Shown: one piece after another, positions 8,098 through 17,113 of the stretch
Layout of the letters: every line of letters begins with the position of its first letter
Position numbering within the stretch: position 1 is the first letter of the stretch
From: a virus
Length of the DNA stretch: 23,342 nt
Strand: one strand, 5' to 3'
Virus record (IMG/VR): IMGVR_UViG_3300005095_000366
Location: 1 to 23,342 of that record
Position numbers and translations under genes: made by a program
The notes under the pieces: generated by a model
What the model was told of the DNA's origin: nothing
Databases searched by the model: none
The model's input: only the letters and a program-made list of their open reading frames with translations

Positions 8098-8826
8098 ATG
8101 AGTTTAACAGTTAGTGAAAAAAGTGCTAAAAGGGAAATTATCCCTGAATGAGTTTATCCAGCAAGATGTATTAGTGTTATAGATTTATGAACACAAAAAC
8201 TTACTTTCAATAATAAAGAGAAAGAAGTTCACCAAGTTAGATTTGATTTTGAAATCCCTTCTTTGGAAGTTGAATATGAAGATCAAGAAACTTGAGAAAC
8301 AGTAAAAACTTGTAGAGTGATTTGAATTAATCTTACTGCTAGTTTATCTTGAAAAGCTAAACTTAGAAAACTTTTAGAAAGTTGGAGATGAAAAAAATTC
8401 ACAAAAGAAGAATTAGAATGATTTAATTTGTGAAAAATAGTTTGAAAAACTTGTCAAGTTCAAGTTATACATTCAGAAGATTGACAATATGCTAATCTTG
8501 AGAATGTAATGCCTTTAATGAAAGGTATTGAAGTTCCAACAACTGATAGAAAACCATATATTTTTGAAATTCAAACAAATGAAAAATGAGAACCTGTTTG
8601 ATTTGATGAAGATGTTTTTGAAGAACTTCCTGAATGGATTCAAGAAAAAATTCAAGAAAGTAAAGAATTTAAAAAACTTTATTGAATAGAAGACCTTGAT
8701 GAACAAGAAAAAGCTATTGAAAAAGAAATTGAAGAAAAAAAACAAGCTAAAAAAGAAACTGCTACACCAAAAGAAGAACCTAAAAAAGAAGTTTCAATTG
8801 ATGATGCAGAAGATATTTTTAAATAA
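8098..8826 (+). CDS. Phage ssDNA-binding/replication accessory protein, NGO0469-like (242 aa)
   Basis: The N-terminal two thirds match what I recall of the phage NGO0469-like family: GVYPARCISVIDLGTQ near residue 23, KVRFDFEIP-like strands, then a segment LSGKAKLRKLLESWRGKKFT and GKTCQVQVIHSEDGQYANLE. This is an OB-fold-like protein usually found in replication modules and thought to bind single-stranded DNA. The last 60 residues are a charged linker ending in the acidic tip DDAEDIFK, which recalls the protein-interaction tail of SSB proteins. It is the first protein gene after promoter P2 and the structured RNAs, 68 bases past E3. The family assignment is from memory of motifs and should be confirmed by profile search. 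Confidence 0.7.
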
Positions 8827-8853
8827 TATTTTATTTTTATAAAAACAAGTAAA

Positions 8854-8979
8854 ATGAAAACATATCAAAAAAATGCTAGAAGAAGAATTTTTGAAAGAGA
8901 AATAACAAATTTCTTTTATGTAAATAGATATTGATTTTTACTTGTTTTTCTAATTATTTTATTTTATACAATTAAATAA
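8854..8979 (+). CDS. Small basic membrane protein (41 aa)
   Basis: A 41-codon frame (ATG to TAA) has a basic N terminus (MKTYQKNARRRIFERE) followed by one hydrophobic segment from about residue 27 to the end (GFLLVFLIILFYTI). The topology is that of a one-pass inner-membrane peptide with a cytoplasmic basic head. It is wedged between the SSB-like and Rad50-like genes, 27 and 7 bases away. Such peptides in phages can be inhibitors or superinfection factors, but nothing here specifies a role. Confidence 0.6.
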
Positions 8980-8986
8980 AAAAGCT

Positions 8987-10309
8987 ATGAATACTGAAAA
9001 TGATATTTTCAAGGTTGAATCTAATTTTGAAAAACAAAAAAGTAAAATAAAAAATCTAAAAATTAATTTTATAGATATTAAAGATTTTAAAAATATAGAA
9101 AATATTAATACTGCTCTTTATGATTGGAATGTTATTTGATGATATAATTGAAATTGAAAATCTTCTTTTGTTGAAGCAATTTTAACTGCAATTCAAGGAC
9201 AAAAATTTTTTGGACAAGGTTCTGTTTCTCCAGCATCACTTGTTAAAAAATGAGAAAATAAAGCTGTTATAAAATTATCTATAGAATGAGAAGAAGTTGA
9301 GCTTAAATTGACTAGAGAATTTTCAAAATGAACTGCAAAAAATCCAGCATGAAAAACAAAATTAATTGCTGAATTAAATTGAAAAAAAATATCTCAAAAA
9401 GATTTAGATAGTTTATTAAACTCTCTTACTCTTGATCCACTGAAATTATGACAACTTACAATTTCAGAACAAATAAAAGAAATTAAAGAAACTGTAAAAC
9501 TAGATACTTCTGAAATTGATAAAGAAATTAAAGAAGTTGAAAATCAAAGAAAAGAATTAAGAACTTTAAAAATTTATAAAAATAATCTTTTTGAAGAATT
9601 TGCAAAAAATTATAAACCTGTAAAAAAAGAAAAAAAATCTATAAAAGATTTATTAGAAAAGAAAGAATTATTACAAAAGAAAAATGAAACTGTTGTAAAA
9701 TTCAAACAAAAACAAGAAGAAATTGAAGAATTAAAAAGAAAATTAGTACAAGCAGAAAAAGAACTTGAAGAAATCAAACAAGAGTGAAAAGATTTAGTAG
9801 ATAAGATTAAAAAAGAAAATATTTGAACTCTTGAAGAGATTAATAAAGAAATTGAAAATATTGAAGAATACAATAAAGAAGTAGAAAAATATGATGAGTA
9901 TTTAAAAATTAAAAAAGAAAGAGATGAAGCAGAAAAAGAGTTTAATGAAATAGAAGAAAAATTAAAAGAATTAAGAAAAAAGAGAACTGAAATTATTGCT
10001 AATTCTGATTTACCTGATTATATGGAAATATCTGATGAATTATGAATTTTGGTTGACTGAATAGAATATAAACTTTTAAATACTGCTAGAAAAATTGAAG
10101 TTGCAATTGATTTAATTCTTATCTCTGGAAGTCCTTTAAGAATGATTAGGATAGAACAAGGATGAGAATTAGATATAAAAACTTTAGAAAAAATTAAAAA
10201 TAAAATTTTAGACAATAATTTTCAAATTTTTATTGAAAGACCTATAATTGATAAATTTGATTCAATAGTTATTGATGAATGAAATTTAACTTTACCAACT
10301 AATAAATAA
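8987..10309 (+). CDS. Rad50/SbcC-like ATPase (440 aa)
   Basis: This is an SMC-type ATPase of the kind that works with an Mre11/SbcD nuclease on DNA ends. Walker A is GGYNGNGKSS at about 51-60, preceded by NVI and followed by FVEAILTAIQG as in SbcC and phage T4 gp46. Three of its four glycines are TGA-encoded. Residues from about 165 to 345 are a Lys/Glu-rich coiled coil, and the C terminus holds a likely Walker B strand, SIVIDEG. It is much shorter than SbcC (about 1000 aa), and I do not see a clear ABC signature motif, so it is a compact form. No Mre11-like nuclease is in the window. The start follows AAAAAAGCT. Confidence 0.8.
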
Positions 10310-10313
10310 AGCT

Positions 10314-10829
10314 ATGTTAGAAAAAATAACAAAAATGTTTTGATTATCTCAAGAAGAAAGATTAGAAGAAATTAAAAAACTTTCAAAAGAAGAATTAAGT
10401 TTAATTTTAATAACTTTTTTACAAGTAGAAAATTGAGATTTTCAAGCAATAAAAAATATTCTTGATAAAAATATGGAAAAACAAGAAAATTGAGAAATTT
10501 TAACACCTAAACTTTATTGAAGTTTAAAAAGTTTAGAAAAATATTTAAAGAAATTATTAAAAGAATTAGAACAACCAACTAAAGATGTTGTTGAAGCTGA
10601 TCCTTCTGAATTCCCTGAATTTTCTATATCTGTTAGAAAAACATTTGATTTTAAAGAAAATAAAGACTATTTTGAAGAATATCAAAAATTAAAAGAACTA
10701 GAATCTAAACTTAAAACTGCATCAGAAATGAATTTAAAATGAGAAACTTATGTTGATGCTGATTGAGTTATTGTTGAACCTGTTCCTGTAAAATTTAATG
10801 AAATTTTAACTTATAAACCTAAAAAATAA
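10314..10829 (+). CDS. Hypothetical protein of the recombination module (171 aa)
   Basis: The gene starts 5 bases after the Rad50-like gene with the same AAAGCTATG start context. The product is mostly helical, with an N-terminal helical bundle (SQEERLEEIKKLSKEELSLI), a middle Lys/Leu-rich region and a C-terminal part with likely strands (ETYVDADGVIVEPVPVKFNE). There is no membrane segment or obvious active site. Its tight packing between the ATPase and the Tad2-like gene suggests early or middle expression. The family is not recognised. Confidence 0.7.
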
Positions 10830-10831
10830 TT

Positions 10832-11257
10832 ATGAACACAATAGAAAACCTAAAAAATTTATCATTCTCAAAAGTTTTAGAATTTTTAAAAGCATGAGAA
10901 AAAGCTAGAAGAAAAGATTGGAATAAAGATACATATATAAAAGTTCAATATCCAACTGAAAAAAGTAAAATGAATCAACCTTATTTTTATTGTTATTGTG
11001 AATGAAATCTTGCACCAACTTTTCTTGATAGTGATGATTTACTTGCAGAAGATTGGGAAATAATTATAGATAAAAAAGAATTCACAAAAGAAGAAATGAT
11101 AAAAGATTTATTAAAAGAAGTTCCTGAAAAACATAAAGAAGAAGTAAAAAAGATAATTGAATTATTTTTAGAAAATTCTAATTTAAACTTAAAAGATTTA
11201 CATATTATTATAAAAACTTGAATTAAAAGAACAAATAAAGATTTTAACCAAAAATAA
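10832..11257 (+). CDS. tad2: Tad2-like anti-Thoeris protein (DUF2829), 141 aa
   Basis: Residues about 8-75 have the DUF2829 pattern: LSFSKVLEFLKAGEKARRKD then WN, a hydrophobic strand pair with PYFYCYCEGNLAPTFLDSDD, and the closing LLAEDWEII. Known Tad2 proteins begin with an ALEALKxGxKVxRxGW helix-turn and end with DxLAxDWE. Tad2 binds the cyclic ADP-ribose-type signal made by the Thoeris defence system and so prevents host suicide. Here the core is followed by about 60 extra helical residues (KEEMIKDLLKEVPEKHKEEV and on), making it longer than the roughly 90-aa SPO1 protein. The neighbours are the recombination genes. The family call rests on recognised motifs, and activity is inferred. Confidence 0.78.
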
Positions 11258-11259
11258 AA

Positions 11260-12534
11260 ATGGAAGATTTAAAATTTGAATGAGAGTCTATAAATGCTCT
11301 CAATATAATGGAAAATACAAATAAAAATTTATATTTAACTTGAAAAGCATGAGCTTGAAAATCAACTTTAGTAAATTTTTTTATCTCAAAAACAAAAAAG
11401 AAATTTATTTTATTATGAACAACTTGAATTGCTGCTATTAATATTGGTTGACAAACTATACACTCATTTTTTAATTTAATACCTTGACAAAGAACAAACA
11501 TAAAACAAGCAACAAAAGAAATTGTTAAAGATACTGATATTTTTATTATAGATGAAGTTTCTATGATGAGAGCAGACCTTTTTGATAAAATAAATACAAT
11601 TATGAAAATGATTATGTGAAATGATGAATTTTTATGATGAAAACAATTTGTTTTTGTTTGAGATTTACTACAACTCCCACCTGTTCCTGAAAGAGATGAA
11701 GAATTAAAAAAATACTATAATGAAAAATATAAATGACTTTTCTTTTTTGATTGAAATTCTTTTATAAGAGAAAAGTTTGAAGTTATAGAATTAAAAAAAG
11801 TTTATAGGCAAGAAGACCCAAAATTTATAAATATGCTTAATAGATTAAGAATTTGAGATAAATCACAAGATTTACTTGATTATTTTAATAATAGAGTTGT
11901 AGAAAAAGACCAAATAAACCCAAAATCAATTGTTGTAGCAACTACAAATTATATTGTAAATACTAAAAATAATTTAGAACTTGCTAAACTTCCTTGAAAT
12001 ACTGAATTTTCAAAAGCAATTGTAAAATGAGAATATCCAAAAGAAGACTTCCCAACAGAAGAATTAATTAAAATGAAAGTATGAGCTAGAATAATGTTTA
12101 CAACTAATGAAAATTTAACTTTTGCTTTTGCTAATTGAACTTTATGAACAATTACAAAAATAAATAAAAATTCTAGTTGATTCATAACAACTGTTGAAGT
12201 TACTTTAGATGAATGAATAACTATAGAAGTAAATAAAAAAACTTGGCAAAAAACAGATTGAGAAGATGAGTTTTGAGAACCTATAATAACTTGAACTTTT
12301 ACTCAATTCCCTTTTAAACTAGCATTTGCTATAACAATACATAAAAGTCAATGAAAAAGTTTTGATAATGTTGTTATAGATTTATGAACTTGAGCTTTTG
12401 TAGATTGACAAGTTTATGTTGCAATATCTAGATGCAGAAGTTATGAATGATTACAACTTCTACAACCAATAAGAAAAAAAGATATTTCTATTTCTACTCA
12501 TGTACTTAGATTTTTAAAAACTCAAAATGATTAG
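11260..12534 (+). CDS. Dda/Pif1-like SF1B helicase (424 aa)
   Basis: This is a 5'-3' DNA helicase of the Pif1/RecD2/T4 Dda group. Motif I is GKAGAGKST at 28-36, motif II is IIDEVSMM with the DE at 98-99, motif III is VGDLLQLPPV, and near the C terminus are IHKSQGKSFDNVVIDLG (motif V) and YVAISRC (motif VI). This set is diagnostic, and an Src-homology-like beta domain before motif V (TFAFANGTLGTITKI) fits Dda. All the motif glycines are TGA-encoded. It likely helps restart replication and remove bound proteins. It begins 3 bases after the Tad2-like stop, and its TAG overlaps the next gene. Confidence 0.9.
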
Positions 12535-12733
12535 TAAAATAAAAAATAAAATTTCTAAAATAAATGAAACTATTTCTGAACTTGCTTTTAAAAAAGAAAC
12601 TGCTTGTAAACTAGATTTTAATTTTGAAATTATTCAAATAGATTTTGAAATTGAACTTTTAGTTTGACAAAGAAATTTTTTACAAGAACTTTTAGAATTT
12701 GACAAACAAGAAAAAGAAAATAAACTAAATTAA
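12527..12733 (+). CDS. Small hypothetical coiled protein (68 aa)
   Basis: It starts inside the helicase gene (8-base overlap) in a different frame. The product is helical and charged, with MISKIKNKISKINETISELA at the start and FLQELLEFDKQEKENKLN at the end, and one TGA codon. No family is recognised. The overlap suggests translational coupling with the helicase. Confidence 0.55.
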
Positions 12734-12762
12734 ATATTTTAAATATATAACCAAATAAAACT

Positions 12763-13173
12763 ATGTTAATAATTGAAACTAATAATTGAATTTATCAAAC
12801 AGAAGAAACAAAAGAAAATATTGAAAACCAAATTAAAAAAGGTTGAGATATTATTTTTAAGTGAATGACTAAAGAAGTTAGTTTAAAAGAGTGAGAAGTA
12901 CAAAGCTGTACTGAAACTATAACTCTTTATCCTGATACAAAAATTCTTGCAATTAAAGAATATACAGACTTATGAGAACCTAAAAAAGCAAAACAATTAA
13001 CTCTTGAAGAAGAGCTAAATTTAATTGAAAAAGAAATTGAAGAAAAAGAAGAAAGAAAAGAAGCTTTAGAAAAAGCTTTAGATGATGAAGATTTTATAAA
13101 ATATAGAGAACATAAAATAAAATCTTTAGAATATCAAAAGAAATTTTTAGCAAAATGAAAAAAAGCTGTTTAA
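12763..13173 (+). CDS. Hypothetical protein with C-terminal coiled coil (136 aa)
   Basis: This is the last gene of the P2 operon, with start context AATAAAACTATG. The N-terminal half looks like beta strands (GGDIIFKGMTKEVSLKEGEV), and residues about 85-130 are a Glu/Lys coiled coil (LTLEEELNLIEKEIEEKEER). Seven or more TGA codons are in frame. The family is not recognised; a role at the border between replication and head genes cannot be deduced. Confidence 0.65.
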
Positions 13174-13175
13174 TA

Positions 13176-13203
13176 TTGATTTTCAAAAAAATAAAAGTAT
13201 TAT
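13176..13203 (+). promoter_or_regulatory. Possible weak promoter before portal gene
   Basis: TTGATT at 13176-13181, a 16-base spacer and TATTAT at 13198-13203 parallel the arrangement of P1, with A-rich spacer sequence. It overlaps the hairpin at 13193. A promoter here would let the head genes be expressed independently of P2, but the match is weak. Confidence 0.3.
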
Positions 13204-13233
13204 AAAGTAAACTTATTTTATAATACTTTTTTT
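13193..13233 (+). terminator. Hairpin/terminator between early and head genes
   Basis: A perfect 14-bp stem (13193-13206 with 13217-13230), a 10-base loop and a run of seven T's (13227-13233) have the form of an intrinsic terminator, though the stem is almost all A-T. The portal ATG is only 4 bases after it, so it might equally act as a 5' hairpin on the portal message. Confidence 0.6.
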
Positions 13234-13237
13234 ATTT

Positions 13238-15178
13238 ATGGATTTAATTGAACAAATAAAAAATAATTATGTTGATTTACAAAAAATAGTTGATGATCAA
13301 TATCAAAAATGATTAAATCATGTTTCTATTCAAAGAGTAGAAAAAAGACAGATTCATAATGAACTTTTTAAAAAACCAAAAGTCAAATGAGCTATTGCAT
13401 CTAGAACTCTATGGAGATATATGAAATTATGGATGGCTATTAATGTTCTTGATTGAACTCTTGTAGAATTTACACCACTATGAAAAAATATTATTTCTGA
13501 ATTTGCAAGTAATGTAAATAAAGTTTATAACTATGATTATAAAGCTATGTCTATGTTTGATATAGATTGGCAAGTAAAATGGAATGTATGACTTTATTGA
13601 TTATGATGTAAAGCTTTTGTTGGTTGGGATTCAATAGATAAGCATCCTGTAGTTCAATCAGTTGATCCATTATCAATAATTCCTGATCCACAATATCAAC
13701 ATGCTAAAGATATGAGATTTATTTGATTTGAACAAAGAGCAAATATTTATGATTTAACAGAAGATAGATGATTTTTTTGAGTAGATGAAATAATTAGAAG
13801 AAAATGAGAAGTTTCAATTGAACTAGATGAAACTAGAAGTTCTTTATTAAATGCAAATAGTTATCCTGTGGAAATTAGTGATGACTGAATGATAGATATT
13901 TACTATCATTACATTTCATATAAATGAAAAAAATTCTTGACTGTTTGGGTATGAGACAGAAAAATTTTAATTAAAATTGTAGAATTAAAACCAAAAACAA
14001 AAGCTGAAAAATTAGATAATAGAAAAATAACTTTTCCAGTAGAATTTTATAGAAGTAATCCAATTGCTAATTTATTCTTTTGAGCTAGTTTTTGGGATGA
14101 AATATGACAATATGCTAATGCTGAAACTGTTTTAGATAATTTAGAACTAATTTTGGCAAGAAAAATTGCTATGTGAGAAGATAAATTTGTTGATACTTCT
14201 ATTTTAGATATAAAAACTTTAAAAAATAAAACTCCTTGATGAAGATATATTCCTATTAAACTTGAAGACAATAGAGATATAAGAGCAAGTATTTTTTCAA
14301 TTCCACAAGATAATCCTTGACAACTTCCACAATATGTTTGACAAAAAATGTGAAGAAAAATTGAAGAAACAACTGCTATATCTGATGTTGCTTTTGGTGT
14401 TTCTCCTAATTGAAACCAAACAAAAGCAGAAATTCAAACTTTACAACAAAATCTTAATACAATTCTTGCCTACTCTGTAACTATGTTGATGAGAAGTGAA
14501 AAAAGATGTGCTGAAATATGGTATAGTTACTATGTTTATAATCTTCCAGCAAATTCAAAAAAATTTATTGCTGTGACAAAATGAAGTTGACCAAGTGATA
14601 TTTTTGAATTTAAGAAAAAAGATTTTGCTATTGATTGTCCTGTATTAATTGAAGTAAAAAGTAAAGCTCAAGAAAAACAAAGAAAAGAGAAAAAATTTGC
14701 AAGATTTCAAGTTATAATGTGAACTATCTTGCCTAATACTCAACCTTGAAGTTATGCTTATAATGCAATTATGAGAGAATATTTAACTTTATGAGATTTA
14801 GAAAGAGATGAAGTAACTAAATTCTTGCCTTATAGTGTAGATGAAATTGATGCTATGGAGTGATTAACTCTTTTAGAGAATTGAGAAAAACCAGCAAGTC
14901 CAAAAGAGTGACAAGATTATGATATTTTCATAAATTATTATTCTTATGCTAGGGATGATGAAAAATGATACAAACAACAAATTATAAGAGAATATATTGA
15001 AGCTAAAAAAGTACAAGAACAACTTAAAAAACAACAAGCCTTAATGTGATGAATGGAACAAATGATGTGATGAGAAGAATGATGAAAAACTGATAATATT
15101 GCTCAAGCTCAAATGTGAAATTCATTAATTCAACAAGATTCTAATAAAATGCCTAGTGTACAAGATTTACAAGCTTAA
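13238..15178 (+). CDS. Portal protein (646 aa)
   Basis: The portal is the dodecameric ring at one capsid vertex through which DNA enters and leaves. The length, the position just before the small, scaffold and capsid genes, and typical portal features support the call: SVDPLSIIPDPQYQHAKDMR (a conserved portal wing motif style), GEDKFVDTSILDIKTLKNKTP, then SDVAFGVSPNGNQTKAEIQ with a following long helix and a C-terminal Gln/Met/Gly-rich tail. About 40 of its glycines are TGA and only two are GGN. No terminase gene precedes it, which is unusual. It could resemble P22- or SPP1-type portals; I cannot separate these by eye. Confidence 0.82.
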
Positions 15179-15189
15179 CTAAAAAAACT

Positions 15190-15474
15190 ATGGAAAAATT
15201 TAAAATTCAAGCAATAATTGATTTAACAAAAACAGATACATGGAAATATATAAAAGAACTTTTTTCTGAAAAAGAAGAAAAAGTTTTAAAATATATGAGA
15301 ACTTTAGATTTAGAAGATGAAGAACAAAAAAAGACTTATAAAAAAATGAATGAAAATCTAAATGCTTTTGCTTCCTTGATTGATGAAATAGAATTTTTAA
15401 ACAAACAAAAAGAACAAAATCAAGAAATTGAAGAGTATAATAAAGAACTTGAAGAAGTTCTTTTGCCTAAGTAG
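15190..15474 (+). CDS. Small coiled-coil protein (94 aa)
   Basis: This is one of the few genes with no TGA codon, because the protein has no glycine. It is highly charged and helical throughout, with a likely coiled coil from about 25 to 90 (MNENLNAFASLIDEIEFLNK, NQEIEEYNKELEEV). It lies between portal and scaffold-like genes, 11 bases after the portal stop, so a head-assembly accessory role is plausible. It ends in TAG, which overlaps the start of the promoter-like sequence at 15477. Confidence 0.75.
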   Translation: MEKFKIQAIIDLTKTDTWKYIKELFSEKEEKVLKYMRTLDLEDEEQKKTYKKMNENLNAFASLIDEIEFLNKQKEQNQEIEEYNKELEEVLLPK

Positions 15475-15476
15475 TC

Positions 15477-15506
15477 TTGACAAATAAAATATAAAAAATA
15501 TATTAT
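15477..15506 (+). promoter_or_regulatory. Sigma70-like promoter P3
   Basis: TTGACA at 15477-15482 is followed by an A/T spacer and either TATATT at 15499-15504 (16 bases) or TATTAT at 15501-15506 (18 bases). The composition closely resembles P1 and P2. It lies in the largest gap of the head operon and would raise expression of the scaffold-like and capsid genes. Confidence 0.65.
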
Positions 15507-15594
15507 ATATGATGTTTTATAATCATCTTTAAAAAATTATATTTTTGAGTTTTAAGAACTCATAAAAAATCTTATTTTCTTAACCAAAGATAAA
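15507..15594 (+). other. Structured leader before scaffold gene
   Basis: No gene fits here. A 6-bp hairpin, TGAGTT (15546-15551) with AACTCA (15557-15562) and a 5-base loop, is followed by A's rather than T's, so it is more likely an mRNA leader structure than a terminator. A short GATG/CATC pairing lies at 15511-15527. Confidence 0.35.
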
Positions 15595-16140
15595 ATGGTA
15601 CACAAAATTGATGAATTGAATAGTGAAAATATAAATGAACTATCAATTGAAGAATTAAAACAAATTGCTTTACAATGAAAAGAAGAACTTGTAAAAGCAA
15701 GATGAGTTATTTGAAATTTAAACAAAAACTTAAAAAAAGAACCTGAAAATAATTCTTGAACAGAATTAAAAACAGAAGAAGATATTAAAAATTTTCTTGC
15801 CAAACAAGAGAAAGAAAAACAATTAAATTCTTTTCTTGAAAGTAATCCTGCTTTTAGTGATTTTAAAGATGACTTAACTAAAGCACTTGATACTTGATTA
15901 TTTTCTTCTTTTGAAGAAGCATGAAAATTTTTAGCTGAAAAGAATGAAACTTTACAAAACAATTTAAACACTAATCAAGCTTGAATTAGTAATTGAACAT
16001 CTAGTTCACAAGACTTTTCTTGAAAAATAGATTTTGATACTTATAATTCATTATCTAAAGAAGAGCAAAAAGTCTATGAACAAAAAAGTGAAGAATTATA
16101 TTGATGATTAACTTTTTCAGATGCTCAAACTGATGAATAG
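15595..16140 (+). CDS. Probable scaffolding protein (181 aa)
   Basis: The gene sits directly before the major capsid gene, the usual place of the scaffold. The product is acidic, helical and low in hydrophobics. An N-terminal coiled coil has IEELKQIALQGKEELVKARG, a middle helical region runs from about 65 to 125, and a disordered Ser/Gly/Asn stretch (SNGTSSSQDFSG) follows. Scaffolds guide capsid assembly and then leave. No sequence family is recognised, so the call is by position and composition. All of its roughly eleven glycines are TGA. The stop TAG is 37 bases before the capsid ATG. Confidence 0.6.
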
Positions 16141-16177
16141 CTTGAATTATATATAATATTTTTTAACTAATATAATT

Positions 16178-17056
16178 ATGGCTAATAATTTTGCAGCAAT
16201 TATACAAAAAGTTTACTCTAAAAATCTACAAGAACATTTAAGAAAAAATTTTGTAGGTAAAGAAATTGCAAACACTAAATTTGATTGAAGTTTTATAGGT
16301 GCTGATACTATTAACTTCCCTAGACAAGCTAAAGTTACTATTTGAACTTTAACTGATTTTAATGAAAGTCTAAATGAGCAAGATTTAACAACAGATAATG
16401 AAACATTTTCATTAACTGAAATTAGATATTTTGCTTATAGACTTACTATAATTGATAAAATTGAAACTTATATTGATCCTAATCATCAAACATATAAAGA
16501 TATTAGAGAAGGATTTTCTAATGAATATGATAAAGCAATTTTTGGTCAATATCAAAATGCTGGATATGTTGTTGATGACTGAAATATGGAAGTTGCAAGT
16601 AATGGTGGTGCTGGTAATCCAATTATTTTGGATAAAGATAATGTTTATGATTTAATCACTGCTATTAATGAAGTTCTTGATAATGCTTCTGTTCCTGATA
16701 ATGATAGATTTGTTGTTTTTTCTCCAAAAGAAAAAAGATTATTAAATAAATCTCCTTTCTTAACTAGAAGTACAACTGATTGAGATAAAACAGTTAGAAA
16801 AGGATTCATGGGTGATGTAGATAATACAAAAATTCTATGGTCAACTAATCTTGTTTCTGCTGGTTGAATTAAACATATTTTAGCTGGACAAGGTAAACCA
16901 ATTTCTTTTGCAAGTAATCTAAAACCTCAAGTTTTTGTTTGAGACATTAAGGATTCTGATAATTTTACTTATCAAGTAAAAGGTGCAACTAAGTTTGGTG
17001 TAAAAACTTTTACTGAATGAAGTGAAAGACTTGTAAATGTAGAAGTTCAAGACTAA
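16178..17056 (+). CDS. Major capsid protein (292 aa)
   Basis: The product has the look of an HK97-fold coat protein: an N-terminal helix (ANNFAAIIQKVYSKNLQEHL), a strand-rich segment with TINFPRQAKVTIGTLTDFNE, ETFSLTEIRYFAYRLTIIDK, a central spine-like helix region (YKDIREGFSNEYDKAIFGQY), later VFSPKEKRLLNKSPF and C-terminal strands. It would form the icosahedral shell. The codon choice is striking: 15 glycines use GGN and 7 use TGA, the reverse of neighbouring genes, as expected for the most highly expressed virion protein. A TATATAAT just upstream (around 16150-16157) could be a -10 box, but no clear -35 accompanies it. Confidence 0.85.
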
Positions 17057-17059
17057 TAT

Positions 17060-17087
17060 TTAAAGAGAGCCTAAAAACTCTCTTTAA
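17060..17087 (+). terminator. Hairpin after major capsid gene
   Basis: A perfect 10-bp stem, TTAAAGAGAG (17060-17069) with CTCTCTTTAA (17078-17087), and an 8-base loop are followed a few bases later by TTATTTTTT. It probably acts as a partial terminator or mRNA 3'-end stabiliser for the capsid message. Confidence 0.65.
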
Positions 17088-17113
17088 TATCTTATTTTTT
17101 AAATAAAAAAACT

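Noticed and set aside
15552-15971. 139-codon minus-strand frame rich in Phe and Ser
   Set aside because: It lies opposite the scaffold-like gene, and its composition is that of an antisense of Lys/Glu-rich coding sequence.
16452-16783. Two small frames inside the capsid region
   Set aside because: One is a fragment of the capsid gene between TGA codons, and the other is an out-of-frame overlap with unnatural composition.
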